Shown: piece by piece, positions 14,105 to 21,830 of the stretch
How the letters are laid out: each line of letters begins with the position of its first letter
How positions within the stretch are numbered: the stretch's first letter is position 1
Source: Hydrogenothermus sp.
GTDB lineage: Bacteria; Aquificota; Aquificia; Aquificales; Hydrogenothermaceae
Direction of reading: 5' to 3'
Assembly (NCBI GenBank): GCA_003978675.1
Contig: QNYP01000035.1
Span: 1-22,328, forward strand
Length of the DNA: 22,328 bases
Translations under genes and position numbers: made by a program
The notes under the pieces: generated by a model
What the model was told of the DNA's origin: nothing
What the model saw: the letters and a program-made list of their open reading frames with translations, nothing else
Database searches by the model: none

Positions 14105-15187
14105 GTGAGAGTAATTTCTATAGTAGGTGCAAGGCCACAATTTATAAAAGCGGGAATTGTTTCTAGAGAGTTAAGGAATAAATGTGTTAAAGAAATTTTT
14201 CTTCATACAGGTCAACATTATGATTTTAATATGTCAGAAGTGTTTTTCAAAGAGCTCAACTTACCTAAACCAGACTATTATTTAGGAATTGGTTCTGGTT
14301 CACACGGAGAACAGACAGGAAAAATGCTAATTGAAATAGAAAACGTTTTGCTTAAAGAAAAACCAGATATTGTTTTAGTTTATGGGGATACAAACTCAAC
14401 ATTAGCGGGAGCCTTAGCATCTGCAAAATTACACATACCAGTTGCTCATGTTGAAGCTGGTTTAAGAAGTTTTAATAAAACTATGCCTGAAGAAATTAAT
14501 AGAGTTTTGACTGATCACATATCAAATCTACTGTTTGCTCCAACATACATTGCTGTTGAAAATCTAAGAAAAGAAGGGATTTTTAAAGGTGTTTATAATG
14601 TTGGAGATGTTATGTATGATGTTGCCTTAGAAAGTATAAAAAAAGTCAATGAGCAGGAAGTGTTAGATAAATATAATTTGAAATCAAAGGAGTTTATATT
14701 AACAACAATTCACAGAGCAGAAAATACAGATAACAAAGACAACTTATTCAATATAATTGAAGCTATCACGGAAATAGCCAAAAAAGGAATAAAAATAATA
14801 TTTCCAATTCATCCAAGAACAAAAAAGTTTATTGAAAAGTATAATATTGATTTAAGAGTTCAGAATTTATTAGTAGTTGAACCTGTATCATATTTTGAAA
14901 TGTTAGTTTTAGAGAAAAATGCAAAAGTAATAATAACTGATTCTGGAGGAGTTCAAAAGGAAGGGTATTTTTTTGGAACACCATGTATAATACCCCGTAA
15001 TGAAACAGAATGGGTTGAGTTAATAGATATAGGTTTCAACACCTTGACAGGAGCTAAAAAAGAAAAAATAATCTATGCAACCTTAAAAGAATTTTATTCA
15101 TGTAAAGAAATTAAAGAAAATAATATATATGGAGATGGAAAAGCTTCAAGAAAAATAGTGGATATATTGGTAAATGGAAGTAATTAA
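14105..15187 (+). CDS. wbpI: UDP-N-acetylglucosamine 2-epimerase family (WbpI-like; UDP-GlcNAc3NAcA 2-epimerase)
   Basis: A 360-residue non-hydrolysing 2-epimerase. Family motifs are GARPQFIK at the N-terminus, LHTGQHYD, YGDTNSTLAGALA, HVEAGLRSF, MPEEINRVLTDH, TIHRAENTDN and TDSGGVQKEG. The family includes WecB (UDP-GlcNAc to UDP-ManNAc) and WbpI/WlbD (UDP-GlcNAc3NAcA to UDP-ManNAc3NAcA). With WbpA, B, D and E homologues in the same operon, the WbpI role is preferred. It would complete a route to UDP-2,3-diacetamido-2,3-dideoxy-mannuronate. WecB function cannot be excluded by reading alone. The start is GTG with a strong SD; the 3' end overlaps the GNAT gene by 14 nt. Confidence 0.9.
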   Translation: MRVISIVGARPQFIKAGIVSRELRNKCVKEIFLHTGQHYDFNMSEVFFKELNLPKPDYYLGIGSGSHGEQTGKMLIEIENVLLKEKPDIVLVYGDTNSTLAGALASAKLHIPVAHVEAGLRSFNKTMPEEINRVLTDHISNLLFAPTYIAVENLRKEGIFKGVYNVGDVMYDVALESIKKVNEQEVLDKYNLKSKEFILTTIHRAENTDNKDNLFNIIEAITEIAKKGIKIIFPIHPRTKKFIEKYNIDLRVQNLLVVEPVSYFEMLVLEKNAKVIITDSGGVQKEGYFFGTPCIIPRNETEWVELIDIGFNTLTGAKKEKIIYATLKEFYSCKEIKENNIYGDGKASRKIVDILVNGSN

Positions 15188-15785
15188 AATTGAAAAACAA
15201 CATCTTGAGTTAATAGCAAAATTACATAAAGAAAATTTTTCAGATGAACATACAACATTTTATTTGGGAGAAGACTTACTTAAGAAGTATTATAAACAGT
15301 TTCTAAATAGGCAAGATATTTTCTTTTTAGGGATAGAAAAAAATGGAAGAATAGTGGGTATAATTTTAGGAGGAGATAAAGATATCTTAGCATTTTGTAG
15401 AAAACAATTTCTAGAGAATTATAAAAACTTGTTAATGAAAGATATTATAAGAAGTGTATTAATAACTCCATATTTTGCCTATAAATTGTTTTATGAAAGA
15501 ATCTTTCTAAAATTTTTTTATAAAGAAAAAATATTTGATAAGATAAATCTAGAAAATAGCTATAATATACTTTCAATAGTTGTTGATAAAAAGGAAAGAG
15601 GAAAAGGATTAGGTAAATTATTAGTAGATGAATTTGAAAAAGTATGTAAAGAAAATAATAAAGAATATTTGACCTTATCTGTTAGAAAAAGTAATAAAAA
15701 TGCTATATCTTTTTATAAGAAAGTTGGATTTATTCCTTATAAAGAAACAAATTTAGGATTATATCTTTATAAGAAGGTAATTTAA
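15174..15785 (+). CDS. GNAT-family N-acetyltransferase
   Basis: This 203-residue protein has a GNAT C-terminal half: strand ILSIVVD, then the acetyl-CoA pyrophosphate loop ERGKGLGKLL (about residues 141-150), and SVRKSNKNAISFYKKVGF typical of motif B. The first half begins IKIEKQHLELIAKLHKENF and carries a basic, hydrophobic insertion (about 90-125) found in GNAT proteins of polysaccharide loci. No PglD-type hexapeptide acetyltransferase accompanies the PglF/PglE/PglC-like genes downstream, so this protein is a candidate for acetylating the 4-amino sugar, as PseH does in pseudaminate synthesis. That role is inference. It overlaps the 2-epimerase by 14 nt, and a 12-nt gap precedes the next gene. 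Confidence 0.82.
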   Translation: MEVIKIEKQHLELIAKLHKENFSDEHTTFYLGEDLLKKYYKQFLNRQDIFFLGIEKNGRIVGIILGGDKDILAFCRKQFLENYKNLLMKDIIRSVLITPYFAYKLFYERIFLKFFYKEKIFDKINLENSYNILSIVVDKKERGKGLGKLLVDEFEKVCKENNKEYLTLSVRKSNKNAISFYKKVGFIPYKETNLGLYLYKKVI

Positions 15786-15797
15786 GGTAATGAATAA

Positions 15798-17018
15798 ATG
15801 AAAACCATATGGATAATAAATGAATATGCAGGTTCTATTTATCATGGTATGGAATATAGGCATTATTACATTGGGAAAGAATTGGTTAAGAGAGGTTATA
15901 AAGTATATATAATATCTGCTTCTCATTCACATGTTTTTATAAAACAACCAAATGTAAAAGAAAGTTTTAAATCAGAAAATATAGATGGAATAAACTATCT
16001 ATGGGTAAAAGTTCCAAAATACAACCATTCTCACGATAAAAAAAGAGTTCTAAAGTGGTTTATCTTTACTTTAAAAACATATTTTTCTTTGCCAATTAAC
16101 TTATTAAAAAAGCCAGATATTATAATTGTTTCACCTATGGCAACTTTTCCGATAGTATCAGGATATAAGTGGGCAAAAAAGTTTAATGCCAAACTAATTT
16201 ATGAAGTAAAGGATATATGGCCATTAACTCTCGTTGAACTGGGTGGTTATTCACTCAATCATCCATTTATTAAACTTATGGAATTTTTTGAAAAGTTTGC
16301 ATATAAAAAAGCAGATAAAGTCGTTTCAGTTTTAACTTATGCCTATAAACATATGGAAAAACAAGGATTAGATATAGACAAATTTGTATATATACCAAAT
16401 GGTATTTGCTTAGAAGATTATAAAGAAATAGAAAACGCACCTAAAGAAGTTTTGGATAGGTTTCCTAAAAATAAATTTGTAGTCATATACGCTGGAACAT
16501 TTGGTAAAGCAAATGCATTAGAGTATCTAATAAAGGCAGCAGATATTTTAAAAGAGTATAAGGACATACATTTTGTTCTGGTTGGAAAGGGTATGGAAGA
16601 AGAAAACTTAAAGAGTTTAGTAAGAAAGTTAAATTCAAAAAATATTACTTTTCTACCTCCAGTATCTAAAAAGCAAATACAGGATTTATTAAAAAGAAGT
16701 GATGTTTGCTATATAGGACTAAAGAATGAAACTATATTTAAGTATGGAGTTTCTCCAAACAAACTTTTTGATTATATGTATTCAGAAAAACCTATTTTAT
16801 ATGCAATAAATTCAGGAAATAATATTATAAAAGATGCTAATTGTGGTATCAGTGTAGAAGCTGAAAATCCTAAATCAATAGCTGAAGGAGTTTTAAAGCT
16901 TTATAAAATGAGTAATACAGAAAGAGAAATTTTAGGAAGAAATGGAAAAAAACATTTACTTAAATATCACACATATAAAGTAATAACGGACAAGTTTGAG
17001 GAGATATTCAATGATTAA
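15798..17018 (+). CDS. GT4-family glycosyltransferase (WbuB-like)
   Basis: This 406-residue GT-B glycosyltransferase opens TIWIINEYAGSIYHGMEYRHYY, a signature shared with WbuB-like transferases that use N-acetyl-fucosamine-type donors. VKDIWPLTLVELGGYS marks the end of the N-domain. VIYAGTFGKANALEYLI and YGVSPNKLFDYMYSEKPI mark the C-terminal nucleotide-sugar domain. It is predicted to add a sugar to the undecaprenyl-linked intermediate in the cytosol. In other loci WbuB-like enzymes often act early, directly after the initiating phosphoglycosyl transferase, and here such a transferase is two genes downstream. Donor specificity is not readable. The 3' end overlaps the aminotransferase gene by 8 nt. 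Confidence 0.87.
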   Translation: MKTIWIINEYAGSIYHGMEYRHYYIGKELVKRGYKVYIISASHSHVFIKQPNVKESFKSENIDGINYLWVKVPKYNHSHDKKRVLKWFIFTLKTYFSLPINLLKKPDIIIVSPMATFPIVSGYKWAKKFNAKLIYEVKDIWPLTLVELGGYSLNHPFIKLMEFFEKFAYKKADKVVSVLTYAYKHMEKQGLDIDKFVYIPNGICLEDYKEIENAPKEVLDRFPKNKFVVIYAGTFGKANALEYLIKAADILKEYKDIHFVLVGKGMEEENLKSLVRKLNSKNITFLPPVSKKQIQDLLKRSDVCYIGLKNETIFKYGVSPNKLFDYMYSEKPILYAINSGNNIIKDANCGISVEAENPKSIAEGVLKLYKMSNTEREILGRNGKKHLLKYHTYKVITDKFEEIFND

Positions 17019-18168
17019 GGAAATCCCTTTTCACAGACCATATATAACAGAAGAAGAAATTAACGAAGTTATTGACAGCTTAAAGAATGGCTGGCTCACA
17101 ATGGGTAAAAAGACTATAGAATTTGAAAATAAATTTAAAGATTATATAGGAAGTAAAAATGCGGTCGCTGTTAACTCATGCACTGCAGCTTTACACCTTG
17201 CGTTAAAATTCATAGGTCTAAAAGAAGGAGACGAAGTCATTGTCCCTTCAACAACGTTTGTAGCTACTGCGGAAGTTGTTAATTACTTTAATGCTAAACC
17301 TGTTTTGGTAGACATAGAACCAGATACCCACCTCATTGATGTAAACAAGATAGAAGAAAAAATCACAGATAAAACAAAAGCTATTATTCCTGTTCATTTT
17401 TCAGGTCAACCAGCTGATATGGATGAAATATTGAATATAGCTAAAAAACATAATCTTTATGTTATTGAAGATGCAGCCCATGCCCTTCCTGCATGGTATA
17501 AAGGAAAAAAAATAGGAATAATTGGGGATTTAACTGCTTTTAGTTTTTATGCTACTAAAACCCTTGCTACTGGTGAAGGAGGTATGATAACAACAAATAA
17601 CGATGAATGGGCTGATAGATTGAGAATTTTAAGATTACATGGAATAAGTAAAGATGCATGGAAAAGATACACCAAAGAGGGAAGCTGGGAATATGACGTA
17701 ATAGAAAATGGATTTAAATACAATACAACAGATATAAATTCTGCTTTAGGACTGGCTCAGCTAAAAAAACTTGAATGGATGTGGAAAAAAAGAACTGAAA
17801 TTGCTCAAAAATATAATGAAGTATTTAAAGATTACGAAGAATTGATATTGTATAAAGTAAAAGATGATAGAACTTCCTCATGGCATCTTTATCCACTTAA
17901 ACTGAATTTAGAAGCTCTTAAAATAAATAGAAATCAGTTTATTGAAGAACTAAAGAAAAGAGGTATTGGAACAAGTGTTCATTTTATTCCTTTATATAGA
18001 TTTTCATACTACAGAAAAAATTTTGATTATAATCCTAAAGATTTTCCAAATAGTGAATGGATTTTTGAAAGGGTTGTTTCATTGCCAATTTTTCCGGGAA
18101 TGAGTGATGAGGATATAAACCATGTTATAGAAAACATAATAGATTTAGTTAAAAAAAGCAAAAGGTAA
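17011..18168 (+). CDS. DegT/DnrJ/EryC1/StrS PLP aminotransferase (PglE-like, UDP-4-keto-6-deoxy-GlcNAc type)
   Basis: This 385-residue sugar aminotransferase opens IPFHRPYITEEEINEVIDSL followed by GWLTMG. SCTAALHLAL, IEDAAHALPAWYKG and FYATKTLATGEGGM (PLP lysine Lys183) are in place. ATG 17011 is preferred over an upstream in-frame start because GAGGAGA at 16998-17004 is ideally spaced and it overlaps the GT gene by only 8 nt. Adjacent PglC-like and PglF/WbpM-like genes suggest it aminates C4 of a UDP-4-keto-6-deoxy-HexNAc to make a bacillosamine or QuiNAc4N precursor. It is clearly distinct from the WbpE-like enzyme at 5819, which belongs to the 3-amino pathway. The exact stereochemistry is unknown. 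Confidence 0.88.
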   Translation: MIKEIPFHRPYITEEEINEVIDSLKNGWLTMGKKTIEFENKFKDYIGSKNAVAVNSCTAALHLALKFIGLKEGDEVIVPSTTFVATAEVVNYFNAKPVLVDIEPDTHLIDVNKIEEKITDKTKAIIPVHFSGQPADMDEILNIAKKHNLYVIEDAAHALPAWYKGKKIGIIGDLTAFSFYATKTLATGEGGMITTNNDEWADRLRILRLHGISKDAWKRYTKEGSWEYDVIENGFKYNTTDINSALGLAQLKKLEWMWKKRTEIAQKYNEVFKDYEELILYKVKDDRTSSWHLYPLKLNLEALKINRNQFIEELKKRGIGTSVHFIPLYRFSYYRKNFDYNPKDFPNSEWIFERVVSLPIFPGMSDEDINHVIENIIDLVKKSKR

Positions 18169-18170
18169 AA

Positions 18171-18773
18171 ATGTATAAAAAATTCTTCAAAAGATTAATA
18201 GATTTTGTATTATCTTTGGTTGGACTAATTGTATTACTTCCTATTTTTATTGTTATAGCGATTTTAATTAAAAAAGAAGATAGAGGAAGTATATTTTTTA
18301 GGCAAACAAGAGTTGGTCAAAATAGAAAAAATTTCAAAATATACAAATTTAGAACTATGGTTGAAAATGCTGAAAATTTAGGAGCTCAAGTTACAAAAGG
18401 AGATGACCCAAGAATAACAAAAATAGGGAAAATACTAAGAAAATATAAATTAGATGAATTACCTCAGCTTATAAATGTTTTAAAAGGAGAAATGAGTCTA
18501 GTTGGACCAAGACCAGAAGTCCCTAAATATGTAAATGCTTACAAAGAAAAATACGAAGAAATTTTGAAAGTAAAACCTGGTATAACAGATTTTGCAGCTT
18601 TAGAGTATATAGATGAAGAAAGATTATTGAAAGATGCCAAAGACCCAGAAAAAGTCTATATAGAAAAAATACTTCCAGAAAAGATAAAATACTATGAAAA
18701 ATACATAAAACAAATGAGTTTTCTAACAGATTTAAAAATAATATTAAAGACTATTTTAAGGATTGTCAGATGA
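18171..18773 (+). CDS. pglC: Initiating phosphoglycosyl transferase (PglC/WcaJ-like small monotopic PGT)
   Basis: This 200-residue enzyme transfers a sugar phosphate from a UDP-sugar to undecaprenyl phosphate, starting repeat-unit assembly. It has one N-terminal hydrophobic re-entrant helix (about residues 10-33) followed by the catalytic domain: RVGQNRKNFKIYKFRTM, the Asp-Glu dyad in LDELPQ (Asp95, Glu96) and GEMSLVGPRPEVPKY. The length matches minimal PglC rather than the five-TM WcaJ/WbaP type. The PglF-like and PglE-like neighbours make UDP-diacetamido-trideoxyhexose a likely donor. The start is 2 nt after the aminotransferase stop; the stop shares ATGA with the next gene. Confidence 0.9.
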   Translation: MYKKFFKRLIDFVLSLVGLIVLLPIFIVIAILIKKEDRGSIFFRQTRVGQNRKNFKIYKFRTMVENAENLGAQVTKGDDPRITKIGKILRKYKLDELPQLINVLKGEMSLVGPRPEVPKYVNAYKEKYEEILKVKPGITDFAALEYIDEERLLKDAKDPEKVYIEKILPEKIKYYEKYIKQMSFLTDLKIILKTILRIVR

Positions 18774-20647
18774 TAAAAAGTCTCATAAAACCAACAAAAA
18801 CAAAGAGAACTATATTTTTTCTCGTATCTGATTTTTTAATATTTGCACTTAGTTTTTATTTTTCATTTTTACTTAGATTTGATTTTAATATTCCCCAAAG
18901 GTATGAAAATATTATCCCTTATTGGATACCAGTTTTTGTTTTTTCAAAGATTTTTATTTTCTGGATTTTAAAAATATACCAGATAAACTGGCGTTTTGTT
19001 AGTTTAAACGAGTTTTTTAAGATTGTAATAGGCACATTTTCTTTTTCCTTAGTTATATTCTTTATAAATATGTTTTTACAGGTAAAATATACAGATTTTT
19101 CTATTCCAAGAAGTGTAATTTTCATAGATTTCTTTGTTTCACTCTTCCTTGTTTCACTAATCAGAATATCAAAAAGAGTTTATCTCGAAATTCTACAAAA
19201 AGGCAGTAAAGGAAAAAGAACATTAATAATAGGAGCAGGAAATACAGGAGAAAGAATAGTAAGGGAATTAAAAAGAAATTCAGACTTTTATCCTGTATGT
19301 TTTGTTGATGATGACCCTATGAAAATAGGAACAACGATTCATAATATTCCTGTTATAGGAAGTTTAGCTGATATACCTGAAATATTAAAGGAAAATAGAA
19401 TAGAAACAGTAATAATCGCTATTCCATCTTTAAATCATAAAAAAATCAGGGAAATTTTTGATTTACTGTCTAAAGAAGGTATAAAAGATATTAAGATAGT
19501 TCCAAGTTTATCTAAACTACCAAAAGAGTCAATATCTGTTAAAGATCTTAAGGAAATATCTATTGAAGATTTACTTTCAAGAGAGCCAGTTGAAATAGAA
19601 AAAGATAAAATAAAAAAATTTCTAAAAAACAAAAAAATTCTAGTTAGTGGAGCTGGAGGTTCTATAGGTTCTGAAGTTATTCGTCAGTTAATTGAGTTTT
19701 CTCCTAAAAGTATTATTGCTCTAGAAATAGATGAAACAGAGCTTTATAATCTGTTTTTAGAATTAAAAGATAAAACAAAAGAAAAAAGCATAGATTTTAT
19801 TCCTGTAGTTGCTGATGTAAGAGATAGAGAAAAAATAAAAAGGATATTTCAGGAATATAAACCAGATATTGTGTTTCATGCTGCCGCTTATAAACATGTT
19901 CCTTTAATGGAATTTTTTCCTGAAGAAGCTGTAAGGACTAATATATTTGGAACCTATAATATGGTTTTAGCTTCTATTGAAAGTAATGTGGAAAAATTTA
20001 TCAATATATCAACGGATAAAGCTGTCAATCCAACAAGTATTATGGGTGCAACAAAAAGAATGGCAGAAATGATATGTAATGCTTTTAATAGTCTAAACAA
20101 AACAAAGTTTGTTTCTGTTAGATTTGGTAATGTTTTAGGAAGTAGAGGTAGTGTAATCCCTATATTCTTAGAACAAATAAAAAAAGGTGGACCTATAACA
20201 GTAACACATCCAGAAATGAAAAGATATTTTATGACTATTCCTGAAGCAGTTCTACTTGTTTTTCAGGCAGCAACTATGGGAAAAGGTGGAGAAGTTTTTG
20301 TTCTTGATATGGGAGAACCTGTAAAAATTGTCAAACTAGCAGAAGAGCTTATAAAACTACAAGGACTTCAACCTTACGAAGACATTGATATAGTATTTAC
20401 AGGGTTAAGACCTGGAGAAAAACTATTTGAAGAGTTATTGACAGCTGAAGAAGGAACAGAAAAGACTTATCACAAAAAGGTATTTATAGCTAAAATATCT
20501 AAAAATTTAGATGTTAAATCAGTAGAAAAATTTATAGAGGAAATAAAGAATCTTATCTATACTTCACCTTCAGAAATAAAAAATTTCTTAAAAAAATACA
20601 TTCCTTTTTACAATGAAGGCGATAATAATAAAAGAAATGAAAATTAA
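18770..20647 (+). CDS. pglF: UDP-N-acetylglucosamine 4,6-dehydratase, membrane type (PglF/WbpM/CapD-like)
   Basis: This 625-residue protein has about four N-terminal membrane helices (residues 12-135), a CoA-binding-like domain opening LIIGAGNTGERIVREL, then the catalytic SDR domain opening VSGAGGSIGSEVIRQL. The active-site region STDKAVNPTSIMGATKRMAE has Met425 and Lys429 in place of the usual Tyr-x3-Lys, as known for the large WbpM/PglF dehydratases. EYKPDIVFHAAAYKHVPLME and VRFGNVLGSRGSVIP are also typical. It converts UDP-GlcNAc to UDP-4-keto-6-deoxy-GlcNAc, the substrate for the aminotransferase two genes upstream. It starts at an ATGA overlap and ends 20 nt before the aldo/keto reductase, with no terminator between. 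Confidence 0.92.
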   Translation: MIKSLIKPTKTKRTIFFLVSDFLIFALSFYFSFLLRFDFNIPQRYENIIPYWIPVFVFSKIFIFWILKIYQINWRFVSLNEFFKIVIGTFSFSLVIFFINMFLQVKYTDFSIPRSVIFIDFFVSLFLVSLIRISKRVYLEILQKGSKGKRTLIIGAGNTGERIVRELKRNSDFYPVCFVDDDPMKIGTTIHNIPVIGSLADIPEILKENRIETVIIAIPSLNHKKIREIFDLLSKEGIKDIKIVPSLSKLPKESISVKDLKEISIEDLLSREPVEIEKDKIKKFLKNKKILVSGAGGSIGSEVIRQLIEFSPKSIIALEIDETELYNLFLELKDKTKEKSIDFIPVVADVRDREKIKRIFQEYKPDIVFHAAAYKHVPLMEFFPEEAVRTNIFGTYNMVLASIESNVEKFINISTDKAVNPTSIMGATKRMAEMICNAFNSLNKTKFVSVRFGNVLGSRGSVIPIFLEQIKKGGPITVTHPEMKRYFMTIPEAVLLVFQAATMGKGGEVFVLDMGEPVKIVKLAEELIKLQGLQPYEDIDIVFTGLRPGEKLFEELLTAEEGTEKTYHKKVFIAKISKNLDVKSVEKFIEEIKNLIYTSPSEIKNFLKKYIPFYNEGDNNKRNEN

Positions 20648-20667
20648 TAAAAAATTAGGAGATACTA

Positions 20668-21675
20668 ATGCAATACAAAAACCTCGGAAACACAGGGCTT
20701 AAAGTTTCTGTTTTTTGTCTTGGAGCAATGACCTTTACTGAAAAAGGGTGGCGTTCTGCTGGGACTATGAGTTTTTCTGAAATACAAAAGGTTGTTGATT
20801 ATGCTATAGATATGGGTGTTAATTTCTTTGATACTGCTGATATATACGCTTTTGGAGAAAGTGAAGAACTTTTAGCAAAAGCTTTGGGAAGCAGAAAAAA
20901 TGATGTTATTATTGCAACAAAAGTTAGAGGGGTAATGGATGAAAATGACCCTAATGCTAGAGGATTGTCAAGGTATCATATTTTTAAATCTGTAGACCAA
21001 TCTCTAAAAAGACTTGGTAGAGACTATATAGACCTTTATCAAGTGCATTGGTGGGACAATCACACTCCTATAGAGGAAACAACAGAGGCTTTAAATGATT
21101 TAGTAAGAATTGGAAAAGTTAGATACATAGGTATATCTGATTTTGCAGGATGGCAAATAACAAAGTCTGTAATGCTTCAAGAAATAAAAGGCTATTCAAA
21201 GTTTGTTTCTGCTCAAATGTATTATTCACTTCTTGGTAGAGATATAGAATTTGAGGTTATTCCTGCCTGCGAAGATTTAGGGCTTGGAATACTTGTCTGG
21301 AGTCCTTTGGCAGGAGGTTTTTTAACTGGTAAATATACAAAAGACAAACCTTATCCAAAAGATAGCAGATACTCAAGAATGGAAAGACCTTTTTTACGAT
21401 TTGATTTTGAAAAGGCTTATAACTTAATTGAAGAGTTAAAGAAAGTAGCTAAAAAGTATAATGCAACAGTTTCTCAAGTAGCTTTAAACTGGGTTAGACA
21501 AAAATCTTTCGTAAGCTCTGTTATAGTAGGAGTTAGAAGTTTAGAGCAGTTAAAAGATAATTTAGGAGCTGTCAATTTTGAATTATCAGAAGAAGATATA
21601 AAATACTTAGATGAAATAACTGCTCCAGAGAGACCTTATCCGCAGTGGTTTTTAGATATGTTTGCAGATTTGTAG
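20668..21675 (+). CDS. Aldo/keto reductase
   Basis: A 335-residue NADPH-dependent (beta/alpha)8-barrel oxidoreductase. The catalytic tetrad is complete: Asp55 and Tyr60 in FFDTADIYAFGES, Lys85 in ATKV and His127 in VHWW. The start MQYKNLGNTGLKVSVFCLG and the closing RQKSFVSSVIVGVRSLEQL are standard for the family. SD TTAGGAGA precedes ATG 20668 by about 7 nt. It is the last gene of the run and has no obvious step in the sugar pathways, so it may be a general reductase cotranscribed with them. The substrate is unknown. Confidence 0.92.
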   Translation: MQYKNLGNTGLKVSVFCLGAMTFTEKGWRSAGTMSFSEIQKVVDYAIDMGVNFFDTADIYAFGESEELLAKALGSRKNDVIIATKVRGVMDENDPNARGLSRYHIFKSVDQSLKRLGRDYIDLYQVHWWDNHTPIEETTEALNDLVRIGKVRYIGISDFAGWQITKSVMLQEIKGYSKFVSAQMYYSLLGRDIEFEVIPACEDLGLGILVWSPLAGGFLTGKYTKDKPYPKDSRYSRMERPFLRFDFEKAYNLIEELKKVAKKYNATVSQVALNWVRQKSFVSSVIVGVRSLEQLKDNLGAVNFELSEEDIKYLDEITAPERPYPQWFLDMFADL

Positions 21676-21738
21676 AAGTTTTTATAGAAAATTTTTGCTT
21701 TCTAAAACCATTTTCTTTAGAAAATAGATACAGAAAGC

Positions 21739-21752
21739 ACGGCATAAGCCGT
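21739..21752. repeat. Small perfect hairpin upstream of tnpB
   Basis: ACGGC-ATAA-GCCGT forms a 5-bp GC-rich stem in otherwise very AT-rich DNA. Short subterminal hairpins of this kind mark IS200/IS605 ends. A second structure lies at 21784-21813 (AACTAA/TTAGTT outer stem, with AAAAG-GCTTG-CTTTT inside it). Which of them, if either, is the transposase-recognised hairpin is unknown. Confidence 0.55.
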
Positions 21753-21830
21753 AAATTCGTTTTAGCGTTTTCTTTTCCATTTTAACTAAAAAGGCTTGCT
21801 TTTCTCGTTAGTTTACCATAACATAAAAAA

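Noticed and set aside
21699..21723. TTTCTAAA / TTTAGAAA inverted repeat after the aldo/keto reductase as a terminator
   Set aside because: The 8-bp stem is almost all A-T with a 9-nt loop and no T run directly after it; it is too weak for a confident terminator and could equally be part of the IS end.
21676..21830. CRISPR-like or tandem repeat structure before tnpB
   Set aside because: Only small single hairpins are present; no unit repeats at regular spacing.
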